From contig NZ_BLRL01000003.1 in NCBI RefSeq assembly GCF_015082335.1, forward strand, positions 186,001 through 250,000: a stretch of DNA of 64,000 nt, given 5' to 3'. Position numbers and translations under genes: made by a program. Position 1 is the first letter of the stretch; each line of letters begins with the position of its first letter. Source of the DNA: Moritella sp. F3 (GTDB lineage: Bacteria; Pseudomonadota; Gammaproteobacteria; Enterobacterales; Moritellaceae). The notes beneath the pieces were generated by a model. That model was given only the letters and a program-made list of their open reading frames with translations, was not told where the DNA came from and made no database searches. Positions 46,224-55,191 of this stretch are shown in pieces.

Positions 46224-46633
46224 TGGCGATAACCTTACTACCAACTAATGTACTACCAACTGACGTAGAATCAATTGGCGTACCATCAACTCAAATACCA
46301 CCGACTAAACTGCAAGTCATTAAGCTTGATGTCAGTGAGTTCCCCATGCCTGAACCAATGCGTCAGGTATTACAGGCGTTAGCGGAATTATCCCCTGGTC
46401 AGTGTTTGATTATCTATCACCGTAAAAACCCTGTGCCGTTATATCCCAAGTTAGTTGAGTTAGGATTTGTTTACCGCGTGGATATTGATTATGGTTTTAG
46501 CCAATCATCCGCCCTTGTTAGTCATCAAGGTTATGATAATGGCAGTTGTGAAGATTTAGCCGTTATCATTAAAGTTGCTTTCAAAGCGGATGCATCGGCA
46601 TTAGCCGCATTTTCTGAGCTGGAATTAGAATGA
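46223..46633 (+). CDS. DUF2249 domain protein
   Basis: A 136-residue soluble protein. The DUF2249 core is in LDVSEFPMPEPMRQVLQALA and PGQCLIIYHRKNPVPLYP, ending with LAVIIKVAF. DUF2249 proteins often accompany hemerythrin and NO-reduction genes; the fold is TusA-like. It starts overlapping the hemerythrin stop (TAATG) and ends overlapping the next start (ATGA). The first 25 residues are unusual, with a VLPTDVES and IPPTKLQV low-complexity run. Confidence 0.85.
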   Translation: MAITLLPTNVLPTDVESIGVPSTQIPPTKLQVIKLDVSEFPMPEPMRQVLQALAELSPGQCLIIYHRKNPVPLYPKLVELGFVYRVDIDYGFSQSSALVSHQGYDNGSCEDLAVIIKVAFKADASALAAFSELELE

Positions 46634-48051
46634 ATCTTGCGGGATTAGATTTTGATAACATACCGTCATTTTCAGTGCCGATGCGGTTCTTTTTTGTCGC
46701 ACCAGTGTTTGCATTCATTAGCGCGTTGATTATTGCTGTCGCTGGCGAGTCAATGTGGCTGACCCGCTGGCATCCTGCCACTCTCGCTGTTACCCATGCT
46801 ATCGTGCTGGGTGTGATTTCTATGATCATGTGTGGGTCTATTTTACAGTTACTACCAGTGCTGGCTGGCAAGTCTTTACCTAAGGTTAAACTTATTTCAA
46901 CGCTGACGGTGAGCTTGATGACTGTGGGCACATTGTCGTTAATTCGCGCATTTTTAGCGAATATGTTGGTGTTAGGTTTGGACTCAAGCAATAGCAATTT
47001 CTTTTTTGCTGTTTCAGGTATCTCATTTACCCTTGGTTTGGGTGGTTTCATCTGCGCAATATTATGGTTGATTAGACAACGAAGTCAGGCCTGTGTATCA
47101 ATCAATACGATGCGCTTAGGTTTTATTGCTATGCTGGTGGTTGGCATTATTGCCAGTTTACTCTTAGCTGGTTATTTATTCGCTAGCCAATTTAATATCA
47201 CCAAGCAACTGACAGATAGCCATGCGAGCTGGGGACTAATTGGTTGGATCAGCTTAATCATTATTGGTGTGAGCTTTCAAGTACTGCCGATGTTTCATGT
47301 TGCGCCTGCTTTCCCCAGCTGGTGTTCGCGTTATCTCCCTGGATTTTTGTTCATTACATTACTCATTTATACGTTAATGACCTTGGTTATAACCCAATCT
47401 GCTGTTATCGATAGCGTTGTCATGGAGTCAATTGTTGATAGTGCGGTGTGGCAATTAATACAGACGATTAGCATTGCTTTATTGCAGCTTAGTTTGATGG
47501 TATATGCAGTCACGGCTATGTATTGTTTATATCGACGTAAGCGGAAAATTAATGATGCCAGTGTGACTTGTTGGTTTATTGCCCTAACGTGCTTATTTCT
47601 TTGCTGTGCGATGAGTTTTGTTATGAGCTTAATGAGCAATTCACAGGCGAGTGTTGAGGCTGGGCTACTGAGTTTTGGTTGGTCACCGTTAACACTCGCA
47701 TCGGTATTTATCTATGGTTGGATATTAAGTGTGATCATGGCGATGATCATCAAGATTGTGCCTTTTTTGGCATATTTACATCTACAACGTCAATGCGGTT
47801 TTCATCTGCAAGCATTTGCGTTATTGCCTAATATGCACGAGCTATTAAGTAAATCGCGAATGCAGTATTTACTATATTGTCATGTATTTAGTTTATTTGC
47901 TTTGATTATCACTTTGTATAACCCTGAATATTACTGGTTGTTATCATCAGCAATAGTGGGGCAGTTTGGTTATTTGTTGGTGTTGATGGCTAAGGTGAGT
48001 AGTCGTTATCATCATATAGCTAAGGCTATCGATGAGGCATTATTAACTTAG
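46630..48051 (+). CDS. NnrS-like polytopic membrane protein
   Basis: A 473-residue protein with about 12 membrane segments and conserved His in helices: RWHPATLAVTHAIVLGVISM, DSHASWGLIGWISLI and PMFHVAPAFP. This resembles the heme-copper oxidase/NnrS group that is found with hemerythrin and DUF2249 genes. A metal- or heme-binding role in NO metabolism is likely but unproven. Last of a three-gene overlapping unit. Confidence 0.7.
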   Translation: MNLAGLDFDNIPSFSVPMRFFFVAPVFAFISALIIAVAGESMWLTRWHPATLAVTHAIVLGVISMIMCGSILQLLPVLAGKSLPKVKLISTLTVSLMTVGTLSLIRAFLANMLVLGLDSSNSNFFFAVSGISFTLGLGGFICAILWLIRQRSQACVSINTMRLGFIAMLVVGIIASLLLAGYLFASQFNITKQLTDSHASWGLIGWISLIIIGVSFQVLPMFHVAPAFPSWCSRYLPGFLFITLLIYTLMTLVITQSAVIDSVVMESIVDSAVWQLIQTISIALLQLSLMVYAVTAMYCLYRRKRKINDASVTCWFIALTCLFLCCAMSFVMSLMSNSQASVEAGLLSFGWSPLTLASVFIYGWILSVIMAMIIKIVPFLAYLHLQRQCGFHLQAFALLPNMHELLSKSRMQYLLYCHVFSLFALIITLYNPEYYWLLSSAIVGQFGYLLVLMAKVSSRYHHIAKAIDEALLT

Positions 48052-48063
48052 TATGTTAGATAT

Positions 48064-48093
48064 GAGTGCATTCAGTAAATACTAAATGCACTC
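48064..48093 (+). terminator. Hairpin after the NnrS-like gene
   Basis: A 9-bp stem (gagtgcatt / aatgcactc) with a 12-nt loop, 12 bp after the stop. It lacks a strong T-run, so efficiency is uncertain. Confidence 0.5.
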
Positions 48094-48120
48094 GCTAACT
48101 AACATCGCTAACTTGTAATA

Positions 48121-48147
48121 GGCTTAAGTCATAATTGTACTTAAGCC
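48121..48147. terminator. Hairpin between the NnrS-like and CaCA genes
   Basis: A 9-bp exact stem (ggcttaagt / acttaagcc) in the gap between two convergent genes. No T-run is seen. It may act as a two-way terminator or transcript barrier. Confidence 0.5.
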
Positions 48148-48174
48148 GTAACCGTACTAAAGAGGTAACTTAAC

Positions 48175-49197
48175 TTAAGAAGTAAAAAGTACCCAAGTAT
48201 AACCAATAAACATAATCAAGAGTACAGCACCAGAAAGGCGACCGAAACGGTAGTTAAGTTTACTGTCTGCAGCGATTAGCGCATCTGTTTGTTGTTCAGG
48301 CTTCAAACCTGAGCGGCGTTTATTTACTGCAAAATAAGTCATCGTAAACGAGATAACCATGAATGCGGTCATGATTGAAAGCATTGGTATATCACGTGTT
48401 AATACTTCCGCTGGTAGTTGTAGACCATCACCAATCAAACCAGGGAACGCCAGTACACCTAATAAGTTAAAGGTGTTTGAGCCAATCACAGTTGCAAATG
48501 CAATTTCAGGCATGCCACGACGAACACCAGCAATAGCTGCGGCTAATTCAGGCAAACTAGTACCAAATGCAACAATCGTTAGACCAATCAATAAGTCGCT
48601 TACGCCCATTGCTTTAGCAAGTTGTACGCTACCCCAAACCATAATTTGTGAGCTGATTAATAGCATGATAAGCATCGCGATAGTTTCAACTAATGCACGT
48701 GTTTGGCTTACGTCTAAAAATTCAAGTTCGTTTTCAACATCATCTGCAGACGATGATTTCGCAAGGTATACACAGTAAAGTGCCAATAATAGAATAAGTA
48801 CAAGACTATCCCACATGGTAATAGAGCCATTCGACATTAATGCGATAGTTGCAATGAGTGCCACAACTAAAATAGGTAATTCACGTTTGATAAAACGTAC
48901 TTGAATCACCAGCGGCATAAACAAGGCGCAAAGCGCTAATACTAAACCACAGTTGATAATGTTAGAACCGATAGCATTACCGACAGCAAGGCCTTCTGCG
49001 CCATTAAATGAGGCTATAGCACTAACGACTAATTCTGGGAATGAAGTACCAAAGGCAATGACGGTCATACCAATAAACATGACAGACACACCAAACTGTT
49101 TGGCTAATGTTGATGACACTAAGATAAGACGGTCAGCACTGACTGTAAGTAGGATAAAACCAACTAATACAGCGATGATAGGTAATAATAAAGACAT
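48175..49197 (-). CDS. CaCA-family Na+/Ca2+ (cation/proton) antiporter
   Basis: A 340-residue membrane protein made of two inverted alpha-repeats. Each carries the CaCA signature: GTSFPELVVS with AVGNAIGSNIINCGLVLAL in the first, and GTSLPELAAAIA with VIGSNTFNLLG in the second. Similar to E. coli YrbG. It is thought to exchange Ca2+ or Mn2+ for Na+ or H+. The start at 49197 is chosen over 49218 because it has a better ribosome site. A yybP-ykoY-type riboswitch precedes it and suggests Mn2+ response. Confidence 0.9.
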   Translation of the reverse strand: MSLLLPIIAVLVGFILLTVSADRLILVSSTLAKQFGVSVMFIGMTVIAFGTSFPELVVSAIASFNGAEGLAVGNAIGSNIINCGLVLALCALFMPLVIQVRFIKRELPILVVALIATIALMSNGSITMWDSLVLILLLALYCVYLAKSSSADDVENELEFLDVSQTRALVETIAMLIMLLISSQIMVWGSVQLAKAMGVSDLLIGLTIVAFGTSLPELAAAIAGVRRGMPEIAFATVIGSNTFNLLGVLAFPGLIGDGLQLPAEVLTRDIPMLSIMTAFMVISFTMTYFAVNKRRSGLKPEQQTDALIAADSKLNYRFGRLSGAVLLIMFIGYTWVLFTS

Positions 49198-49248
49198 AGG
49201 ATTCTCGTACGAGGGCATTTAGACATAAACAAGCGACACCCTGCCCTC

Positions 49249-49384
49249 GAAAGTAGGTGGTTACTTGTTCAAGTCTCATCAAACCTAGTATCGGATTCTT
49301 AATCTCGAATTAGGTTGAATACACCATGACCTGTGGGTCAGTTATGTTGATGTACTCCTTCACATGCGTGAAGCGACTACTCCC
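49249..49384 (-). promoter_or_regulatory. yybP-ykoY-type (Mn2+) riboswitch
   Basis: On the minus strand the leader begins GGGAGTAG, closed by CTACTTTC (all eight pairs, two of them G-U), like P1 of the yybP-ykoY family. Between them lie short hairpins, an ACATCAACATA segment and a second junction with GATGAGACTTGAAC that recall the family's conserved loops. About 136 nt. It is 51 nt before the CaCA antiporter start. Family members bind Mn2+ and often precede cation exporters. Not checked with a covariance model. Confidence 0.7.
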
Positions 49385-49501
49385 TCGAATAGATTGGCGC
49401 ATTATAAGATAGAATCGGGTTAACGCAAGCAGAATATGCCATTTAATTACACATTAATTTTAATTGTATTTTCCAAACCGTTTATCGTTAGATGTCATGC
49501 G

Positions 49502-50530
49502 CTAAGATCTAAGCGCTAGATTAATTTGCACAACCGCATGATCAGTACTTTCACTATCACGCGCATAGATAGGATTAATCAGATGACGGTCATAGGTGTG
49601 ATAGTCACTGACTTCATAGAGGCTACGCTGATATTCAGCATTAAACTCACACGACAGTAAAATATAATCTAACACAGACCCTTTATTGAAAAAGTAATGT
49701 GTCGGCGGGCGAGGCGCTGGGGTACTACTTGCTGTTACTCCATTTGCTGCATGCTGATATAAATGCCAGCTATCTTGTAGACTAAATTGCTTAACAATGT
49801 CTTGTGCTTGTGGGTCTGAATTAAAGCGTAAAGTGTCCATGGTTAAATGAGACAGCACACCGTCGCGATCATTATCGAGTCGATCATTAAAATCGCCCAT
49901 TAACATCATTGGATTGTTTGTTGCGAGTCGACGTTGAATCATTTTTTGGAATAGTAATGCTGCCTCTGAACCACGCTGTATCGATGAACCCCAAGTGCCG
50001 CACATTTGTTTAGTAAAAGCATTTAGTACGGCTTTGGTTGTTGCTAGTTCGGTATCATCACTTTCTAACATTGGCCGTTTAGATTTGAAATGCACGACAT
50101 AACAATCTGTAGTGCCTAAGTGCGGTAGTTCAATACTGGCGCGTAGTGGCTTACGGCTAAATTGATATTCAGATGACAATCCCATATCCACTGCGAGTTC
50201 ACTATCTGGTATGACAGCTGTGATGTCGGTTATTGGGTAACGTGATGCCAGAGCTACGACTGGACTACGAAAGATATAGTCTTCAATGACATCGGCGCTA
50301 TCGACAACAGCGAAATACGGATAATCACATTCTGCTGCTAGTGTTTTTAATGAATCAGGGCTAAACACTTCTTGAAAGCCGATCACATCAGGTTGATGTT
50401 CAGCAAGGTAATCACGTATCCATTTCTGCTTTTTCTGCCATTGTTGCTCATCATAGATACGATCAAAGTCATAACAAGCATAAGGAGGTTCGATGTAATT
50501 GAACAAATTAAAGGTGGCAATTTTTAGCAT
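49502..50530 (-). CDS. Endonuclease/exonuclease/phosphatase (EEP) family protein
   Basis: A 342-residue soluble protein. EEP motifs seen: ATFNLFNY at the start, QPDVIGFQEVF (metal-binding Glu), HFKSKRP mid, LMGDFNDRLD (Asp/Asn) and SVLDYILLS, then STDHAVV near the end (catalytic Asp-His). The family includes nucleases and phospho-esterases, so the substrate is open. No signal peptide. Stands alone between the riboswitch and a prepilin gene. Confidence 0.88.
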   Translation of the reverse strand: MLKIATFNLFNYIEPPYACYDFDRIYDEQQWQKKQKWIRDYLAEHQPDVIGFQEVFSPDSLKTLAAECDYPYFAVVDSADVIEDYIFRSPVVALASRYPITDITAVIPDSELAVDMGLSSEYQFSRKPLRASIELPHLGTTDCYVVHFKSKRPMLESDDTELATTKAVLNAFTKQMCGTWGSSIQRGSEAALLFQKMIQRRLATNNPMMLMGDFNDRLDNDRDGVLSHLTMDTLRFNSDPQAQDIVKQFSLQDSWHLYQHAANGVTASSTPAPRPPTHYFFNKGSVLDYILLSCEFNAEYQRSLYEVSDYHTYDRHLINPIYARDSESTDHAVVQINLALRS

Positions 50531-50610
50531 AGGTAAGGAATACCAGAATATAGGAAAACAACTGTTATGGTTATAACAAGCTTAGCAGGATGGGGCAAGT
50601 AAGTATTTAC

Positions 50611-50634
50611 AATACCTCAGGTGCCTGAGGTATT
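50611..50634. terminator. Palindrome (terminator) after the prepilin
   Basis: A 24-bp palindrome centred on tg, with arms aatacctcagg and cctgaggtatt. It lies 17 bp after the prepilin stop, and on the minus strand A/T-rich sequence follows. It is probably the prepilin terminator. Confidence 0.65.
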
Positions 50635-50650
50635 CTATTTGATATAGAAG

Positions 50651-51217
50651 TTAATACGAGAGTGCACCACGAGTGATCGTTGTCTCGCCAGTCGCAGGGT
50701 AGTAATGTAATTGCCAATTAACAGCGCCTTTACTACGGTCATCGGCGATATAATTATAATAACAATAAGTCCTCGGGTTGCTCATCTCACTGCCTGCATA
50801 CCAATAAACAATACTTGTATCATCATCATAACCACCTGAGTTATTATGACCTTCTAGTTTAAAGTCATTATGACTTAATAATCCAGTCCACATTTCTTCA
50901 CAATAATCACCTTGTAATTTTGTTCCATTACTAATATCTGATTGTGCAAGTGGATAACCAGTAGTGCTGGAATCTATGTCACCATCGCCAAAGCAAGCGA
51001 GATCTTGTACTGCACCACTCTTACCATTCGTTAACCAGCAGCTATGATATAACTTTACAGCAGAATCAAACGCCGCGAATGAACTTTTTGCCGTTGCATC
51101 ATGGGCATCTTGACCTATGTCTAGGAATTTAGGTAACGCTGTTACTGATAGCACTCCTAGCACAATTATGACGATGACGAGCTCTATTAAGGTGAAACCA
51201 CCATTTTTTGTTTTCAT
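50651..51217 (-). CDS. Type IV prepilin-like protein
   Basis: A 188-residue secreted protein. It starts MKTKNGGFTLIELVIVII: a short leader, Gly-Phe cleavage site and Glu5, the PilD processing signature, followed by one hydrophobic helix. The C-terminal part has four Cys. Resembles MSHA-type or general secretion pseudopilins. No pilus-assembly gene is adjacent, so it is an orphan. The ATG is preceded by a moderate ribosome site. Confidence 0.85.
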   Translation of the reverse strand: MKTKNGGFTLIELVIVIIVLGVLSVTALPKFLDIGQDAHDATAKSSFAAFDSAVKLYHSCWLTNGKSGAVQDLACFGDGDIDSSTTGYPLAQSDISNGTKLQGDYCEEMWTGLLSHNDFKLEGHNNSGGYDDDTSIVYWYAGSEMSNPRTYCYYNYIADDRSKGAVNWQLHYYPATGETTITRGALSY

Positions 51218-51446
51218 TGTATAATTTCCGACTGTTCAATTATCGGTATGTTAATAGCATGCAGGGTGATTTACCATCAAATATTGAGTAATTAGTTGTT
51301 TATATGGTTTAAATGAAAACATTAAGTTCATTGTTAGTGCATACGTTGTCTTTTGGTATTGTAATATAATGTAATTTATTCTTCTCGTTATTGTTTTACT
51401 TTATGTGTTTGTTAGACTCCGCGCCTTATTGGTCTTTAGAGGTAGT

Positions 51447-52451
51447 ATGATGAACAACAACAGGCATTTCACTGTGGCAATGACGGCACTTATTAGCAGC
51501 TCGTTTTCTGTATCCGCGAATGATCATCTATTGACCTCTACAGATTTAGGACCGAACAACAGTAACGTGAAACATATTGTCGGTATTGAACAGACGCAGG
51601 TGGCCTCTACAGCGTTAACTGCTGATGAAAGTGAATTACTCAGTGCTGAAGAATACGATCGATACGAACGTAACTTTCCGATTTGGGCACAAGAAGCTAT
51701 CGATTTAGGATATGAACTCCCCAAGCCATATGGTTTTAGCATGACCTACATGAAAATGGAACAGCCATTGATTGTGGATTCTGTGGCCTTTAGTGGGTTG
51801 GGGTTTATCGATGATCTTGTCAGCATTGGAACATCAACTGCACAACAAGAATCTGAAACATTAACCTTTCGTGGTGACGTTTGGGTATTACCATTTTTAA
51901 ATGTCTATGGCATTCTCGGATATACCCAAGGTAGTAGTACTGCGCAAGTTAGCCCCGTAGTCCATTTTCCATGGTGGTTGGGGGGAGATAAAGATTATGG
52001 GCCAGTGCCTTTTGAATTGAATTTTAAAGGCATTACCTATGGCGCAGGTACGACGATTGTCGGTGGTATTGATAATTGGTTTGCGTTACTCGACGTCAAT
52101 TACACCAATACCGCATTAGATATTCTCGATGGGGAAATCAGTTCTATTGTGGTGTCGCCACGTGTAGGCTATCGCTGGAAGTTCAAAGGCCACGATATGC
52201 AGTTATGGACTGGTGCTATGTATCAGAATGTAGAACAAACATTTGAGGGTAACCTAAAGGATATCGGTATTTCTAGCAAATATGTGCCGGCTCTTGGTGA
52301 TGGTAAGTTTAAAGTAGAGCAACACCTTGAAGATAAGTGGAATACCTTAATCGGTGGGCAAGCGCAAATAACCAATAATGTAGATCTGCTTATGGAAGCG
52401 GGTGTTGGTACTCGCCGTAGTATGATGGTTAGCTTAGGATACCGCTTCTAA
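51447..52451 (+). CDS. Outer-membrane beta-barrel protein of unknown family
   Basis: A 334-residue exported protein. The signal peptide is cut near SVSA (residue 25). The mature part begins with an acidic, disordered-looking stretch, then amphipathic strands, and ends MMVSLGYRF, a Phe C-terminus typical of outer-membrane barrels. The start at 51447 follows AGAGG. Family not recognised. Its stop is one base before the DUF4056 lipoprotein start, so the two are coupled. Confidence 0.65.
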   Translation: MMNNNRHFTVAMTALISSSFSVSANDHLLTSTDLGPNNSNVKHIVGIEQTQVASTALTADESELLSAEEYDRYERNFPIWAQEAIDLGYELPKPYGFSMTYMKMEQPLIVDSVAFSGLGFIDDLVSIGTSTAQQESETLTFRGDVWVLPFLNVYGILGYTQGSSTAQVSPVVHFPWWLGGDKDYGPVPFELNFKGITYGAGTTIVGGIDNWFALLDVNYTNTALDILDGEISSIVVSPRVGYRWKFKGHDMQLWTGAMYQNVEQTFEGNLKDIGISSKYVPALGDGKFKVEQHLEDKWNTLIGGQAQITNNVDLLMEAGVGTRRSMMVSLGYRF

Positions 52452-52452
52452 T

Positions 52453-53724
52453 ATGATGTCATTAGCTAAAGTTGTTATTTTTTCGTTTGGTGCAATGTTG
52501 TTAACCGCTTGCAGCCAAGATTGGCAAGTTCGTGCATTACCTACAGATGCAGCTGTCGCTGAAGCATTAACGGCCCTGCCTGATAAGAGTGTACTTGCAA
52601 GCACCGAGTTGAATGGTTATTCAAGCCTAGACATGCCTGGAGATGTCAGGCCTTGCTGCGCATTTGGTAATGCCCAAAAAGTCAAAGTAGGCACAGTACA
52701 AGTGCCATTCTTTCGTTATGCTAATACACTTGATGCGGATGATATTGGCGCTCATGCCTTTGACGCTGGTTCATTTAGTTATGTAAAAGTATCGCCAGAC
52801 GGTAGCAGCAGTGGTGAAAACAATGGTCAAATTTATACACTGCTTGGTGGTTTCATTGATTTAGCCCATGTACGCGATACCGCTGATAACACGATTATTT
52901 TGTTTTATAAAATTTATAAACAATTAGGTAAAGAAGCAAAAATTGAGTTACCGCCTGAAATAGGCCCCCGTTACATCGAATTAAAAGCCTTTGATATAGA
53001 GCGTCTTGATCCATTACAGCGCTGGAACTTAGCAGCTGATATAGCGGCAAGATTAGGTTACTTAATGGCAGAGTCACATGAAATAGCACAATGGCACGGC
53101 TATCGTAGCTGGGCGCTTTGGTCTGAAGAGGTATCAGCTTATTCACCGGAAGATATCTACTCAAATATGCTTGGTGCTAAGATCGCAGTGGCATTAATCA
53201 GTAATAACTTAGCCATGAACAAAACCTTGTTTAATCAGCACATGAGTGGCTGGTTAACCGCGGCAATCAATCAACTTGACCCTGTGACTGCCGAGCAAAC
53301 GAACGCGCTGTTTGATGTGATTGACGGCGATTGGTGGGATTCAAATGAGCCACTACCAAATAAATTTATGTTGTTAAAACGTCACTATGCCTTGGGTGAT
53401 GTTCAGTCGCCGTATTTAGTGGATAAACAAACTGCCCAAGCGCATGATCATTGGCCTTTACTTGCGCCACTCTATTTACAAGAAAAGCAACAAGATCATC
53501 AAGCTAAACAGTTATCCCTGCTACGCTACAGCCATGGCGTGGATATAGATGAAGTAGCCAAGCTATGGTTATTTATTGATGATAAGTTTAAAGTTAACTT
53601 TAGTCATATCCCAGCAGAATTGTGGTCGAACGGTTTTACCAGTGCGCAATTTTTAGCCTTGTCAGCTTATAACAAGATTGAAGATGACAAGCAGCTAAAA
53701 GCGAAGCGCGAGGGTGATCTATAA
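52453..53724 (+). CDS. DUF4056 lipoprotein
   Basis: A 423-residue exported lipoprotein: signal peptide with lipobox LTAC. It carries the DUF4056 motifs RPCCAFG, a mid GQIYTLLGGFIDLAHVRDTA and a helical YLMAESHEIAQWHGYRSW. The conserved His/Asp cluster hints at a metal or enzymatic centre; the family function is not known. Coupled to the genes on both sides: one base after the barrel gene and overlapping the next start (TAATG). Confidence 0.8.
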   Translation: MMSLAKVVIFSFGAMLLTACSQDWQVRALPTDAAVAEALTALPDKSVLASTELNGYSSLDMPGDVRPCCAFGNAQKVKVGTVQVPFFRYANTLDADDIGAHAFDAGSFSYVKVSPDGSSSGENNGQIYTLLGGFIDLAHVRDTADNTIILFYKIYKQLGKEAKIELPPEIGPRYIELKAFDIERLDPLQRWNLAADIAARLGYLMAESHEIAQWHGYRSWALWSEEVSAYSPEDIYSNMLGAKIAVALISNNLAMNKTLFNQHMSGWLTAAINQLDPVTAEQTNALFDVIDGDWWDSNEPLPNKFMLLKRHYALGDVQSPYLVDKQTAQAHDHWPLLAPLYLQEKQQDHQAKQLSLLRYSHGVDIDEVAKLWLFIDDKFKVNFSHIPAELWSNGFTSAQFLALSAYNKIEDDKQLKAKREGDL

Positions 53725-55001
53725 TGATGCTTAATCGAACCAAACTGCATCGAACCAAGCTATATCGAACACACCTACTGCTCACGAGTTCATTGCTGTT
53801 GATGACTGGCCAAAGTGCTTTTGCGGAGACTCGTTCTCAAACTGATGACACTCTTTATGTAAATAGCAGTACTTATGTAGATAGCAGTAATAATCTCGAC
53901 AACAGTAACAAGGTAGATGAAAGCGCTCACGTTAAGCAGGGCGGTTGGATTGATGGTCTGTTGGAGAACCTCGGCGCGGATGGCGAGTATAACCAAGATA
54001 AGGTGATTGATTTTAGCGTATTACCTGGGCCTTTTTATAACCCTGAAATGTCATTTGGTGTCGGTGTTTCGGCAATTGGGCTCTATCAGGTAGATAAAGA
54101 GGACCAGGTGAGCCAGTTATCGACATTAATTATTAATGGCTTTGCTTCTGCCAATGGTGCGCTGGGGATTGCTGTCGCTAACAAAACCTTTTTACAGCAA
54201 GATACGTTACGGTTTTATGTTGATGCCGTTATAGCTGATGCGCCTGAAGTATATTATGGCCGCGGTTATGATGAAAATAGACAAGATGACAATAAAGTCA
54301 CATTTGATAATCAGCAATTATCACTAGCGCCTTCGTTACGAAAACGTATTTCTGCGCAAAGCTTTATTGGTATTGGGATGGATTTTAACTATAGCTCAGC
54401 CAATGATATCGACAACTTGGAATCGACTGTTGATAGCAGTATGTTGTTGGAAAGCAGTCGTAGTGTTGGGGCTAGCTTATTAATCAATTACGATAGCCGT
54501 GATAGCGTACTTAGCCCTCGCTCTGGGCGTCTTGTCGAGCTTGATTCAAAGTGGTATCGCCAAGAGTTTGGTAGCCAAAGTGACTTTAATGTTCAATCGT
54601 TATTATACAGCGAATACCTGAGTATTGGTGAGAGTGGGGATGTATTAGCATGGCAAGTTCATGGTCGTTTTACGCAGGGAGATGTACCTTGGGATCAACT
54701 TTCAGCGCTTGGTGGAGGTGGCTTATTACGTGGTTATAATTCGGGGCGTTATCGCGATGAGCAAATGTTATTGGCACAAGTTGAATACCGTTTAAACTTA
54801 CCGGGTCGTCATGGCATGGTATTTTGGGGCGGTGCTGGTGGACTTGCCGATAACATTGATAAGTTATCAACTGATGAACTACTGCCTACGGCGGGTGTAG
54901 GTTATCGATTTGAAGTTAAGCCTAAAGTTAATCTACGCTTAGACATGGGATTTGGGAATGGTGATTCCGGGTTCTATTTTAATGTGAATGAAGCGTTTTA
55001 A
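53724..55001 (+). CDS. Omp85-superfamily (BamA/TamA-like) barrel protein without POTRA domains
   Basis: A 425-residue outer-membrane protein. The signal peptide is cut near AFA, after a Thr/Lys-rich head. Residues about 35-75 are low-complexity (Asn/Ser/Asp). The barrel has LSPRSGRLVELDSKW and GGGGLLRGYNSGRYRDE, the latter like the conserved RG(Y/F) loop of Omp85 proteins, and ends with NVNEAF. There is no room for POTRA domains, unlike BamA/TamA. Third gene of an outer-membrane operon with the barrel protein and DUF4056 lipoprotein. Confidence 0.8.
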   Translation: MMLNRTKLHRTKLYRTHLLLTSSLLLMTGQSAFAETRSQTDDTLYVNSSTYVDSSNNLDNSNKVDESAHVKQGGWIDGLLENLGADGEYNQDKVIDFSVLPGPFYNPEMSFGVGVSAIGLYQVDKEDQVSQLSTLIINGFASANGALGIAVANKTFLQQDTLRFYVDAVIADAPEVYYGRGYDENRQDDNKVTFDNQQLSLAPSLRKRISAQSFIGIGMDFNYSSANDIDNLESTVDSSMLLESSRSVGASLLINYDSRDSVLSPRSGRLVELDSKWYRQEFGSQSDFNVQSLLYSEYLSIGESGDVLAWQVHGRFTQGDVPWDQLSALGGGGLLRGYNSGRYRDEQMLLAQVEYRLNLPGRHGMVFWGGAGGLADNIDKLSTDELLPTAGVGYRFEVKPKVNLRLDMGFGNGDSGFYFNVNEAF

Positions 55002-55070
55002 GCCTATTTATTGAAGCCTAGCGTTTATAGGTATGATCATATGTGAAATATAACAAGCTTATATATGAAA

Positions 55071-55090
55071 CATGTGATTATTATCACTTT
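55071..55090. promoter_or_regulatory. CRP site upstream of udp
   Basis: TGTGA-TTATTA-TCACT fits the CRP consensus TGTGA-N6-TCACA with one mismatch. It lies 104 bp before the udp start. In E. coli udp is controlled by CRP and CytR. A weaker half-like site is at 55041-55057. Confidence 0.7.
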
Positions 55091-55191
55091 ATAGGCAAGC
55101 CTGCTGCTTTATCATTGTTTTTTAATATTTACCGCCATTTTTAATACTGATATTTATAATGACGGTTCTCTCCGGTTTTAAGGAATATGCT

